Source of the DNA: an uncultured Eggerthella sp.
GTDB lineage: Bacteria; Actinomycetota; Coriobacteriia; Coriobacteriales; Eggerthellaceae
Direction of reading: 5' to 3'
DNA length: 64,000 nucleotides
Assembly: GCA_900540345.1 (NCBI GenBank)
Contig: UQFK01000003.1
Location: 1-64,000, forward strand
Shown here: one piece after another, positions 1-7,884 of the stretch
How positions within the stretch are numbered: the stretch's first letter is position 1
Layout of the letters: each line of letters opens with the position of its first letter
Notes under the pieces: model-generated
What the model was told of the DNA's origin: nothing
Database searches by the model: none
Seen by the model: only the letters and a program-made list of their open reading frames with translations
Translations under genes and position numbers: made by a program

Positions 1-1
1 T

Positions 2-205
2 ATTGATCATTTACATGAATTGATAGAGTGCGGAAAGTATGATGATATTGCTTCACGCATTGTTCTGGTTCGATATGACCATACAAGTGATGCTAATGCT
101 TATTTTTCTTCTCTTACTGATGACTATGATGATCCTTGTGCTGTTGTACAGCGTTCTCATTCGACGAACAGACCAGAGTCGCAAGCGTGTTTAGTCCTTT
201 GCTGA
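2..205 (+). CDS. 3' end of an unidentified gene (partial)
   Basis: The frame is open from the first complete codon of the window to a TGA at 203-205, about 67 codons, and the real start probably lies upstream of the window. The visible part is rich in Asp and Tyr and ends in a Cys-containing tail. I recognise no family. Its last 15 bases overlap the 3' end of the convergent XRE gene, a modest overlap for two convergent genes. It could also be a chance open frame, because there is too little sequence to judge coding bias. Confidence 0.3.
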   Translation: MDHLHELIECGKYDDIASRIVLVRYDHTSDANAYFSSLTDDYDDPCAVVQRSHSTNRPESQACLVLC

Positions 206-1258
206 GAATCCCTTGATTAGCAGAGCAGCGATTCCGCAAAGCAGACCACCGATAGGCCAGGGCAACCAGAAGTAAGCGATTAAGCCAGAAGAATAGCTTA
301 CATCATTGCCTCCTAGGAGCGGAATGAATAGCATCAAAAGACCGATGATGGTTGCTATGATCATGATCGTTCCGCAGACTGCACCAATGCGTTTATCTTC
401 CTTCCTTGTCTCGATAAGGTCGTTCTTTTTTGACCCTGGGATCGCAGTTATCGTCTCGATCTCGGATGCATCGAGTAATTCTGCGGAATTGCGGTTGTAT
501 TGAGCTATATTGATTCGCCCCAAGTTCATTGCCCCATGAACGATGAAGAAGACGCCAAGCGCAGTGAAAGAGAGCATAAGAGTGACACCGAAAACGTTTT
601 CAGAGTCCTCACCAAAGAGCATGATCGAGCAAATACCCGCAAAGATACAAGCGATTCCACCGACAAGCTGAATGCTAAAGGCATTTCGTGCTTGGATCTT
701 ATCTTCTTCGTTATAGAAGTCTTCAATGTAGGGGTGTTTGCGCATGAAGTGGTTATGCATGATCGCTGCAGGAACAATGAGGGCAAGACCGATCAGTATT
801 CCTAGGAAGAGAGGGATCATACCAAGCGCTGCTGCTATGTTTTCAGGGAGTGTGAATAACGGGTTAGTGTTTGGGTCTGTTGCATTGAAGAATGGTAGAG
901 AGAGCGCGGTGCCGAAGATGATCATTGCAACGCCAAGCGATATCTTCCAGTTGAAGCGGCGCATGGTTGTATCGTAATCGAATACATCTACTGGTGGGGT
1001 AGAGGTTTTTGAAGACGGAAGCGGCCCTGTTGCTGGTTTGTGCGAGAAGCTTTCTTCTGTAAGATCGCCCTGAACGAGATCATCTAGGGTACAATTGAAA
1101 ATCTGACACAGCTTCAAAAGCTTATCCATTTCTGGGTAGGATTTTTCAGACTCCCATTTTGTTACTGCCTGACGGCTCACGCCGAGCAGCATCGCGAGCT
1201 GCTCTTGTGTCATGTTGTGCGTAGCACGCAAATGTATGAGGTTATCTCGAAAGCTCAT
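191..1258 (-). CDS. XRE-family transcriptional regulator with membrane domain
   Basis: A 355-residue protein with an N-terminal helix-turn-helix of the Cro/C1 (XRE) type at residues 3-62; the recognition helix reads VSRQAVTKWES. A Pro/Ser/Thr-rich linker (about 68-98) leads to six hydrophobic stretches at about 105-124, 141-164, 195-216, 222-245, 291-316 and 325-348, so the DNA-binding domain should be tethered to the membrane. I chose the ATG at 1258 because AAAGGTGG (1264-1271) sits five bases upstream; an in-frame GTG at 1267 lies inside that ribosome-binding site. The cue it senses is unknown. Membrane-tethered XRE regulators are known in Gram-positives and Actinobacteria, often acting on nearby transport or stress genes. 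None is recognisable next to it here. Confidence 0.85.
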   Translation of the reverse strand: MSFRDNLIHLRATHNMTQEQLAMLLGVSRQAVTKWESEKSYPEMDKLLKLCQIFNCTLDDLVQGDLTEESFSHKPATGPLPSSKTSTPPVDVFDYDTTMRRFNWKISLGVAMIIFGTALSLPFFNATDPNTNPLFTLPENIAAALGMIPLFLGILIGLALIVPAAIMHNHFMRKHPYIEDFYNEEDKIQARNAFSIQLVGGIACIFAGICSIMLFGEDSENVFGVTLMLSFTALGVFFIVHGAMNLGRINIAQYNRNSAELLDASEIETITAIPGSKKNDLIETRKEDKRIGAVCGTIMIIATIIGLLMLFIPLLGGNDVSYSSGLIAYFWLPWPIGGLLCGIAALLIKGFSAKD

Positions 1259-1524
1259 TGCTGCCACCTTTCATGGTTCATTGTCGTAGTTTCTCGTGTG
1301 GCCGGCAATGAACAGATTATGAGAGTTGATGGTTTCACACTACCAACTTCCGGCAGCAATTTAAAGAAAAACTTGGCAACCACTGGTTGCGAACCCCAGG
1401 TCATTGGTTTGTTTGTCAAAATATCATTTTAAAGATCGCAATTTTGCTCAAGCAGTAACGATGTTGGGGGAGTAAGGCTGTAATATGAACGATTACGAGC
1501 ATAGCTAAAATAGCAAGGCAAAAG

Positions 1525-1553
1525 AAAAGCACCCTTATGGGTGCTTTTGAATT
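1525..1553 (-). terminator. Rho-independent terminator after tRNA-Asn
   Basis: Ten-base arms (1525-1534 and 1539-1548) around a TTAT loop form a perfect stem of AAAAGCACCC type. On the minus strand the stem is followed by a C-interrupted T run. It lies just 3' of the tRNA. The A/T flanks would let it work in both directions. Confidence 0.8.
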
Positions 1554-1557
1554 CTTA

Positions 1558-1632
<75 letters not shown>

Positions 1633-1661
1633 ATATTCGCCTCATCTCTGACGCTTGATAA

Positions 1662-1689
1662 ATTATAGAACAAAGGGAAATCTTTGCAA
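1662..1689 (-). promoter_or_regulatory. Promoter of tRNA-Asn
   Basis: On the minus strand TTGCAA (1684-1689) is followed after 16 bases by a perfect TATAAT (1662-1667), about 30 bases upstream of the mature tRNA 5' end. Confidence 0.75.
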
Positions 1690-1786
1690 TATAAAACGCA
1701 AACTTTTCCAGGTGAGGTTATGCAAATCCAAATTACGCCTCGTTAGGTAAAATCTTTTGAGAAAATGCTTGCTCATGACGCAACGT

Positions 1787-1806
1787 GATGTTGTAGAAAC
1801 AACATC
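1787..1806 (+). promoter_or_regulatory. Perfect dyad before the MerR gene
   Basis: GATGTTGT and ACAACATC are perfect 8-base inverted arms around AGAA. The dyad directly abuts the ribosome-binding site AAGGAGGTG (1807-1815). It could be the autoregulatory operator of the MerR protein or an RNA hairpin affecting translation; the sequence alone does not separate the two. Confidence 0.5.
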
Positions 1807-1821
1807 AAGGAGGTGAAAACC

Positions 1822-2604
1822 ATGGCTAATAATCAACTCTATACATCTGGAGAGCTCGCATCCGCCTGTGATGTGACCGTGCGCACCGTGCAGTACTACG
1901 ACAACAAGGGTCTCCTTGTGCCTTCGGGGTATTCTGAGGGAGGACGTAGGCTTTATACCGAAGAAGACGCCGACCAGTTGCGCTTCATCGTGCTGTTGAA
2001 ATCGCTTGGGCTTGGTCTTACCACCATCAAGGGGGTGCTCGACAGCCCGAATCGCGAGGCAATTCTTAAGACGCTTCTTGACGAACAGGCGAGCCGTATC
2101 CAGTTTGAGCTTGAGGACCGTAAGCAGCAACTTGATGCTATCAAGCTGACGCGAAACGACCTTGAGCGCTATGGAAAAGTAATCACAACAACGAAAAGCG
2201 CCATGGTTGATCGTATGGATAGCGAAAAAGCTCGGTATCGATGGTGGGCAACGATGATTGTTGTCGGTGTCCTCATGGATATTGCTTGGATCGGTACGCT
2301 TGTTTTAGGGATTCTGACAGGAATCTGGTGGCCATTCCCGGTGGCACTCGTGTTCGTCGTGATCGCAGGTTGTTGGGTAGTGCGACGCTATTTCTATCAT
2401 TCAACATATCTTTGTCCGATATGTGGGGCAGAGTTTTTGCCAAGGATGCGAGCATTCTTCTTTTCGGGGCATACGCCACGCACGCGTAAGCTCGTTTGTC
2501 CTTGTTGTGGAGAGAAAGATTGGTGCATCGAGCGCTATCATATCGAGGCGGTCGATCTTGCACCAGGGGAGTGTGTTGCTGGTACTTGTACCTGCAAGAA
2601 GTAA
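1822..2604 (+). CDS. MerR-family regulator with membrane and zinc-ribbon tail
   Basis: A 260-residue protein. Residues 6-75 form a MerR winged-helix domain (YTSGELASACDVTVRTVQYY), followed by a helical dimerisation segment to about residue 138. Two hydrophobic helices (about 143-165 and 170-188) follow, then a cytoplasmic-looking zinc ribbon with C198/C201 and C226/C229 and a Cys-rich tail (C251, C256, C258). I chose ATG 1822, seven bases after AAGGAGGTG; an in-frame GTG at 1813 lies within that site. MerR proteins usually twist a promoter with a long spacer in response to a ligand or metal. The membrane anchor plus metal-binding tail suggests a membrane-linked input, but the ligand is unknown. 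A strong terminator follows immediately, so the gene is monocistronic. Confidence 0.85.
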   Translation: MANNQLYTSGELASACDVTVRTVQYYDNKGLLVPSGYSEGGRRLYTEEDADQLRFIVLLKSLGLGLTTIKGVLDSPNREAILKTLLDEQASRIQFELEDRKQQLDAIKLTRNDLERYGKVITTTKSAMVDRMDSEKARYRWWATMIVVGVLMDIAWIGTLVLGILTGIWWPFPVALVFVVIAGCWVVRRYFYHSTYLCPICGAEFLPRMRAFFFSGHTPRTRKLVCPCCGEKDWCIERYHIEAVDLAPGECVAGTCTCKK

Positions 2605-2610
2605 GAAAAA

Positions 2611-2641
2611 GGCTGGTTGATCTTTTTCAGCCAGCCTTTTT
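2611..2641 (+). terminator. Bidirectional rho-independent terminator
   Basis: A ten-base stem (2611-2620 with 2627-2636, one G-T pair) with a TCTTTT loop, preceded by AAAAA and followed by TTTTT. It ends the MerR transcript on the plus strand and can end the converging XRE-AbrB transcript on the minus strand. Confidence 0.9.
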
Positions 2642-2644
2642 CTA

Positions 2645-2830
2645 TTAATCCTTTTGAAAAACGAGCGAGATCACCAACGTCTTACCAGTAGGGCCAAACT
2701 TTTCGGGCACGTATCCACAGAAGCGAAACCCTTTGTTGCCATAATCGGTGATGATCGGTTTGAACCCTTCAAGCTCAGCATTCCATGCGGGGTTGTTCTC
2801 GAGATCCATTGTAACGAATTCAGTCTGCAT
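2645..2830 (-). CDS. Small 61-residue protein, DUF4177-like
   Basis: A 61-residue soluble protein with a C-terminal half reading GFRFCGYVPEKFGPTGKTL followed by a hydrophobic strand and Lys-Asp end. This resembles the small DUF4177-type proteins found across Gram-positives, whose function is not established. ATG 2830 lies one base after the TGA of the XRE-AbrB gene, with AAGGAA about six bases upstream, so translation is probably coupled to that gene. The tight pairing suggests a shared role or a partner/ligand relationship, which is inference only. A longer in-frame reading beginning near 2992 would run across the upstream regulator and is less likely. Confidence 0.7.
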   Translation of the reverse strand: MQTEFVTMDLENNPAWNAELEGFKPIITDYGNKGFRFCGYVPEKFGPTGKTLVISLVFQKD

Positions 2831-2831
2831 A

Positions 2832-3284
2832 TCAGTTCCTTTCACGACCAGCTTGTGCGAGAGAGGCATTGACGGCACGACCATAAGCCTCGAGCATCGC
2901 CTCGGCATCCTCGATCCGCTGCAGCGCAATACCTTGCGATTCGTCCCCGAGAATAAGAAGCTCGCTACCAACGTTGAGCCCGAAGATATCACGAGCCTTT
3001 TTAGGGATCACGATCTGCCCGCGTTCCCCAACGCGGGCGATGCCGAAGATGTGCAAGCCTGCAGGGGGAAGGGGGTAGCCCTCGCGCTTTTCGTGATAGT
3101 TGACCAGGTCATCAAGACGAACACCAAAGAGGTTCGCCAAGGCCTGAGCATTCACTAGGTCGGGCGTTGTTTCTCCAGACTCCCACTTCGCCACGGTTTG
3201 ACGTGAGACATTGAGCTTGGCAGCGAGTGCCTCTTGGGTGAGAGCTGATCGGTTGCGGAGCGAAGCGATGTTCTGAGCGATCAT
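2832..3284 (-). CDS. XRE-AbrB fusion regulator
   Basis: A 150-residue protein with two DNA-binding modules. Residues 1-62 are an XRE helix-turn-helix (recognition helix VSRQTVAKWES). Residues about 82-126 are an AbrB/SpoVT-type swapped-hairpin domain with the hallmark GERGQIVIPKKARDIFGL. AbrB-type domains bind DNA as dimers and are common in transition-state regulators and antitoxins. ATG 3284 is chosen because GGAGGT lies nine bases upstream; ATG 3293 would have no spacing. The gene is coupled to a 61-residue downstream protein. A 17-base inverted repeat covers the ribosome-binding site, which suggests autoregulation. It could be an antitoxin-like or global regulator; no recognisable toxin is adjacent. 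Confidence 0.88.
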   Translation of the reverse strand: MIAQNIASLRNRSALTQEALAAKLNVSRQTVAKWESGETTPDLVNAQALANLFGVRLDDLVNYHEKREGYPLPPAGLHIFGIARVGERGQIVIPKKARDIFGLNVGSELLILGDESQGIALQRIEDAEAMLEAYGRAVNASLAQAGRERN

Positions 3285-3291
3285 ACTATTC

Positions 3292-3308
3292 ATACCTCCT
3301 ATAGGTAT
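3292..3308 (-). promoter_or_regulatory. Inverted repeat over the XRE-AbrB ribosome-binding site
   Basis: ATACCT and AGGTAT are six-base inverted arms around a five-base centre. The site includes the GGAGGT used by the XRE-AbrB gene, so protein binding there could block transcription or loading of ribosomes. Candidate operator; no binding data. Confidence 0.4.
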
Positions 3309-3384
3309 TTTCTGCTTCACGGTCAGGTCAATCTACCAACTTAAATGGACAAGATCGCCTTTGTTGCGTTAAGTCAGCTTTACA

Positions 3385-3412
3385 AAAACGCCACCCATTG
3401 GGGTGGCGTTTT
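3385..3412 (-). terminator. Rho-independent terminator after carB
   Basis: Perfect 12-base arms (AAAACGCCACCC and its complement) around a four-base loop, ending in a T run on the minus strand. It lies 86 bases beyond the carB stop codon. Confidence 0.88.
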
Positions 3413-3497
3413 GGATTGTTTTGTCATTGCACGTTGCTTTGGTTCTTCGGCAGCGCAGAGTCGCAGAGCTCTCGGCAAAGAGGCAAACTAAGGCGTG

Positions 3498-6400
3498 CTA
3501 TTTGATGCGGGCATGAATCTCTTGCAGAGATGAGATGCCATGGTCTTCGCTTGCTTCTACAGTAGAGATACCCTTCGCCGATGCGATCGCAGCTGCCATA
3601 GTGGTGAAGTAGGGCGTATGCGCCTTGATGGCTGCCTTGCGGATATATGAGTCGTCTTCCGCCGATTCGCTCGTGGCACGTGGTGTGTTGATGACCAGGT
3701 CCATCTCGCCATTGGTGATAAGATCGACCAGGTTTGGACGGCCTTCGTGGAGCTTCTTTACTGTTTCGACCGCGATGCCTTCATCTGCAATGATCTTCGC
3801 GCTACCTTCAGTCGCGTAAATGTCAAAGTTAGCTTCCTTCAGTGCACGTGCGAGTTCAGGAAGTTCAGGCTTGTCGTTGTTGGAGATGGAGATGAGTACC
3901 TTGCCACCCTTCGGAAGCACGGTTTGCGTGGCTTCCTGCGCCTTGAAGAACGCTTCGCCAAAGGTCTTTGCAAGACCAAGCACTTCGCCTGTAGAGCGCA
4001 TCTCAGGCCCGAGGATTGGGTCTACTTCAGGGAACATATTGAAGGGCAATACTGCTTCCTTCACGCCATAGTATTCGTAGCTCTTCTCTTTCAGTTCAGG
4101 AATAGGAGAAGGGCGACCCGTGAGTGGCATAGTGATGACCTCGGTAGCGATGGGCACCATCTGGATGTTGCAGATCTTCGAGACTAACGGCACCGTACGT
4201 GAAGCGCGGGGGTTCGCTTCAAGCACATAGACCACGTCGTTCTCGATTGCATATTGCATGTTCATAAGGCCGCGTACATGCATCGCCTCGGCGATGCGCT
4301 TGGTGTAATCGCGGATGGTGGCGAGATGTTCGTCCGAGATATTCACGGAAGGCAGCACACAGGCAGAGTCGCCAGAATGCACGCCTGCAAGTTCGATATG
4401 TTCCATAACGGCAGGGATATAAGCCTCTTCGCCATCGCAGATCGCATCCGCTTCGCACTCGAGCGCATGGCTCAAGAAGCGATCGACCAGGATCGGGCGA
4501 TCGGGCGTAACGCCTACTGCAGCATTCATGTAGCTGACGAGATTCTCGTCGTCGTAGACCACTTCCATGCCGCGTCCACCTAGTACGTAGGAGGGGCGTA
4601 CCATGACCGGGTATCCAATGCGATGTGCGATCGCAAGCGCGTCATCCACGGTAACAGCCATGTCGGATTCAGGCATCGGGATGCCTAGCTCGTCCATCAT
4701 GGCACGGAAACGATCGCGATCTTCTGCCAGGTCGATGATTTCGGGGCTAGTGCCCAGGATATTCACCCCTGCAGCTTTTAGCTCTGCTGAAAGGTTCAGC
4801 GGAGTCTGGCCGCCAAACTGTGCGATAACGCCTAGTGGTTTTTCTTTTTCATAGATCGACAACACATCTTCTGCGGTAAGTGGCTCGAAGTAGAGCTTGT
4901 CGGATGTATCGTAGTCGGTTGAGACTGTCTCAGGATTGCAGTTCACAATGATGGTTTCGAAGCCTAGTTTGCGCAGTGCAATGGAGGCGTGTACGCAGCA
5001 GTAGTCGAATTCGATACCCTGACCGATGCGGTTGGGGCCACCGCCCAAGATCATGACTTTCGGTGCATCAGTAGTGGTGGAGCGGTCAGGCGCATTGTAA
5101 GTCGAATAATAGTATGCGGAGCCTTCCGTCGAGCTTACATGCACACCCTCCCAGGCTTCAGTGATGCCAAGGCTCGTGCGCTGTTCGCGGATGTCCTTTT
5201 CAGGTATATCCATGATCATCGAGAGGTAGCGATCGGCGAAGCCATCTTTCTTGGCTTGTTCCAGCATGTCTGCAGGAAGCAACTTGCCAGGGTTCTCGTT
5301 CGCGTAGGTGATGATCTTGTTCTCTTCTTCGACCAGCTCGAGCATTTGTTCAAGGAAGTAGGTCTTGATCTTCGTGCGTTCGTGTACTTCGTCGATGGTG
5401 GCGCCTTTACGGAATGCTTCATACATGATGAATTGGCGCTTCGATGAAGGTGTGCTGATCTGGCGCAGCAGCTCATCTTTGCTCTGCTCATGGAAGTCGC
5501 CCACGAAACCAAGGCCGTAGCAGCCCTGTTCGAGCGAGCGGATCGCTTTTTGGAAGGCTTCCTTGTAGGTCTTACCGATGCTCATAACTTCGCCAACTGC
5601 GCGCATCTGGGTGCCTAGTTCGTCCTTGACGCCCTTGAACTTCTCGAATGCCCAGCGTGCAAACTTCAGAACGACATAGTCGCCACTTGCAACATACTTA
5701 TCGAGCGTGCCGTGTTTGCCGCAGGGAATCTCATCCAAGTTGAGGCCAGAGGCGAGCATCGCTGAGATGAGTGCGATGGGAAAGCCCGTTGCTTTTGAGG
5801 CGAGTGCAGAAGAGCGCGAAGTGCGCGGATTGATCTCGATGATGATGTCTCGATCGGACACAGGGTCGTGTGCCCACTGTACATTCGTACCGCCGACCAC
5901 CTGAACGGCTTCGACGATGCGATGTGACTTCTCTTCGAGACGCTTGATGACCTCTTCAGAGATGGTCTGCATAGGTGCTGCACAAAACGAATCGCCCGTA
6001 TGAACGCCCATCGGGTCGATATTTTCGATGGTGCAGATGGTGATCATGTTGCCCTTCGAATCGCGAACGACTTCGTACTCGAGCTCTTCCCAGCCGATAA
6101 CGGATTCCTCGACCAAGACTTCGTTTACAGGAGATGCCTGAAGGCCGCGTGCGACCACGGTGCGCAGCTCATCGATGTTGTAGACGATGCCGCCACCTGT
6201 GCCGCCCATGGTGTAGGCGGGGCGCAACACGCAAGGGTATCCGAGACGATCTGCGATCTCGACCGCGCCTTCTACGGTATAGGCCACCTCGGAACGCGCC
6301 ATCTCGATGCCGAGCGATTCCATGGTCTTCTTGAACTCGTTGCGGTCTTCGCCGCGCTCGATTGCATCGACCTGAACGCCGATCACCTTCACGCCGTACT

Positions 6401-6728
6401 TGTCGAGAATGCCCTTGTTGGCAAGTTCTGCACACAGATTGAGGGCTGATTGTCCGCCGAGATTAGGCAAGAGCGCATCGGGGCGTTCCTTGGCGATGAT
6501 CTGCTCGAGGCGCTCGCAGTTGAGCGGCTCGATATAGGTAACGTCGGCCGTGTCTGGATCGGTCATGATGGTTGCTGGATTGGAATTAACTAGCACGATC
6601 TCGTATCCAAGAGCTCGGAGAGCTTTGCAGGCTTGTGTGCCCGAGTAATCGAATTCGCATGCTTGCCCGATAATGATAGGTCCAGAGCCAATGATTAGTA
6701 CCTTGTGGATATCGGTGCGTTTTCCCAT
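3498..6728 (-). CDS. carB: Carbamoyl-phosphate synthase large subunit
   Basis: A 1076-residue protein, the normal length for CarB. It makes carbamoyl phosphate from bicarbonate, ammonia and two ATP for pyrimidine and arginine synthesis. The start carries the typical motif VLIIGSGPIIIGQACEFDYS, and the two homologous ATP-grasp halves are both intact (second half opens with VMILGGGPNRIGQGIEFDY). The last about 140 residues form the MGS-like allosteric/oligomerisation domain. ATG 6728 follows AAGGAG by six bases; an upstream in-frame extension to 6803 has no support. The small subunit gene carA, which supplies ammonia from glutamine, is not adjacent, and carB has its own promoter-like sequence and terminator, so the pair must be expressed from separate loci. 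Confidence 0.98.
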   Translation of the reverse strand: MGKRTDIHKVLIIGSGPIIIGQACEFDYSGTQACKALRALGYEIVLVNSNPATIMTDPDTADVTYIEPLNCERLEQIIAKERPDALLPNLGGQSALNLCAELANKGILDKYGVKVIGVQVDAIERGEDRNEFKKTMESLGIEMARSEVAYTVEGAVEIADRLGYPCVLRPAYTMGGTGGGIVYNIDELRTVVARGLQASPVNEVLVEESVIGWEELEYEVVRDSKGNMITICTIENIDPMGVHTGDSFCAAPMQTISEEVIKRLEEKSHRIVEAVQVVGGTNVQWAHDPVSDRDIIIEINPRTSRSSALASKATGFPIALISAMLASGLNLDEIPCGKHGTLDKYVASGDYVVLKFARWAFEKFKGVKDELGTQMRAVGEVMSIGKTYKEAFQKAIRSLEQGCYGLGFVGDFHEQSKDELLRQISTPSSKRQFIMYEAFRKGATIDEVHERTKIKTYFLEQMLELVEEENKIITYANENPGKLLPADMLEQAKKDGFADRYLSMIMDIPEKDIREQRTSLGITEAWEGVHVSSTEGSAYYYSTYNAPDRSTTTDAPKVMILGGGPNRIGQGIEFDYCCVHASIALRKLGFETIIVNCNPETVSTDYDTSDKLYFEPLTAEDVLSIYEKEKPLGVIAQFGGQTPLNLSAELKAAGVNILGTSPEIIDLAEDRDRFRAMMDELGIPMPESDMAVTVDDALAIAHRIGYPVMVRPSYVLGGRGMEVVYDDENLVSYMNAAVGVTPDRPILVDRFLSHALECEADAICDGEEAYIPAVMEHIELAGVHSGDSACVLPSVNISDEHLATIRDYTKRIAEAMHVRGLMNMQYAIENDVVYVLEANPRASRTVPLVSKICNIQMVPIATEVITMPLTGRPSPIPELKEKSYEYYGVKEAVLPFNMFPEVDPILGPEMRSTGEVLGLAKTFGEAFFKAQEATQTVLPKGGKVLISISNNDKPELPELARALKEANFDIYATEGSAKIIADEGIAVETVKKLHEGRPNLVDLITNGEMDLVINTPRATSESAEDDSYIRKAAIKAHTPYFTTMAAAIASAKGISTVEASEDHGISSLQEIHARIK

Positions 6729-6833
6729 GTTCGCTCCTTTATGCGTGCGAGATCTCTTGGTCGCGCTGTTACGTGAGACGTAAATGGAAGATGCAGAGCG
6801 CAAGAGTGCCAGTATTTCTTTTTCAAGGCTTCA

Positions 6834-6839
6834 TTATAA
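6834..6839 (-). promoter_or_regulatory. Possible -10 element of carB
   Basis: A TATAAT-type hexamer on the minus strand about 105 bases before the carB start. The -35 region at optimal spacing is poor (TAACAT), so this is only a suggestion. No pyrimidine attenuator or riboswitch was recognised in the leader. Confidence 0.35.
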
Positions 6840-6986
6840 ACCGATAACGGCATGCATGTTACGGGCGAGTTGTGTTTTTCCGATTGGAAACAGGCGCGTG
6901 TCAAAATCACACCCAGCAAACTCCTGAAATGCGGGAAAGCTACAATGAACTCAAGAAACGAATCCAATGCAAGGAGGGGGATCGCT

Positions 6987-7484
6987 ATGAAGTTAGATGC
7001 AGGCCTTGAGGCTATGGAAGATGGCTTTGTAACAGAGGCTGAACAGACCGATCAAGAGACCGAGATCGAAGATATGCAGTCCTTGCTCGATGACGATATC
7101 ATGGATCCCGATAGCTTCGATAGCGATATGGAAGAGGCCTATCGCGGTTTTTATGACAACAAGGGCTTTGAGGGTATCCCGGTCGGTGGTTATACTGCAT
7201 CGCAACTTGAAGATATCGTTCGCGATGCAACAGGACTTGATATGCCCGAAGATGGTCTTCATGTTGAAGACGGATTTGGCCGCGCTGTCGCTTCAGATGA
7301 TATTCCCAGTGCTGGTCGTATCAGCGATTTTGATGCCGAAGAGCTGTCTAACGATGTTTCTGAGGTTACGCTCGATGAAGCTGAGCCGATCGATTACGGT
7401 TTTGATGTTGCGCGCTACCAAGCAGAAGACGGCAATGGGGGCACGGTTGATACGATCATACAAGAAGCCGGTAAGGGACGCTAA
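6987..7484 (+). CDS. Highly acidic protein of unknown function
   Basis: A 165-residue protein in which Asp and Glu make up a very large share, with almost no Lys in the body, no Cys, no membrane segment and no signal peptide. Motif-like repeats such as DIMDPDSFDSDMEE and EDGLHVEDGFGRA suggest a largely disordered or Mg/Ca-binding polypeptide. I do not recognise a family. ATG 6987 follows AAGGAGG (6971-6977) by nine bases, a strong site. A TACAAT hexamer about 45 bases upstream could be its -10 element. It is monocistronic, divergent from carB and followed by a tRNA gene. Coding status is well supported by the ribosome-binding site and length. Confidence 0.75.
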   Translation: MKLDAGLEAMEDGFVTEAEQTDQETEIEDMQSLLDDDIMDPDSFDSDMEEAYRGFYDNKGFEGIPVGGYTASQLEDIVRDATGLDMPEDGLHVEDGFGRAVASDDIPSAGRISDFDAEELSNDVSEVTLDEAEPIDYGFDVARYQAEDGNGGTVDTIIQEAGKGR

Positions 7485-7588
7485 AGCGTAGAGTCGTTAT
7501 TCGATAGCCCTAGAGTTGAAGCAGATCTTTTAGGCTTCGTACGCCGATGCTCCAGCGCTCGAGAAGGCATGTGCGCTTGTGAAGTATT

Positions 7589-7618
7589 TTGCTGCCTATG
7601 TGCAAAATACGTTAGAAT
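7589..7618 (+). promoter_or_regulatory. Promoter of the CAU tRNA
   Basis: TTGCTG (7589-7594), 18-base spacer, TAGAAT (7613-7618), 14 bases before the mature tRNA 5' end. Confidence 0.5.
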
Positions 7619-7632
7619 AACTAAACGCACAG

Positions 7633-7707
7633 GGGCCCATAGCTCAACGGTGGAGCAGGGGACTCATAATCCTTTGGTTCTCGGTTCGAATCCGGGTGGG
7701 CCCACCA
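7633..7707 (+). tRNA. tRNA with CAT anticodon (Ile2 or elongator Met)
   Basis: A 75-base tRNA with CCA encoded. Acceptor GGGCCCA pairs with TGGGCCC. The anticodon loop CTCATAA gives CAT. The body resembles bacterial tRNA-Ile2, where the wobble C becomes lysidine through TilS: GGACTCATAATCC with TTGGT after it, and a C-rich acceptor stem. Elongator tRNA-Met shares the same anticodon loop, so the isotype is not settled. It is not the initiator, whose anticodon stem carries three G-C pairs. Confidence 0.92.
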
Positions 7708-7715
7708 CGATGCCA

Positions 7716-7748
7716 GGTCAGCAGCATACTTCGTTGCTGGCCTTTTTT
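7716..7748 (+). terminator. Rho-independent terminator after the tRNA
   Basis: GGTCAGCA pairs with TGCTGGCC (one T-G pair) and is followed by six T residues, directly downstream of the CCA end. Confidence 0.82.
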
Positions 7749-7884
7749 GTTGGAGCGGCAATGGGCAGATCATAGGGTAGATCGTTTGAGATTCCTATAG
7801 ACAGCTCCCAAGCAATTGTCATATATAAGGGAAAAAGCGCGCGATCATAGTGTCGCGCATGGGCGAACAAGAGGGGATGCACGG

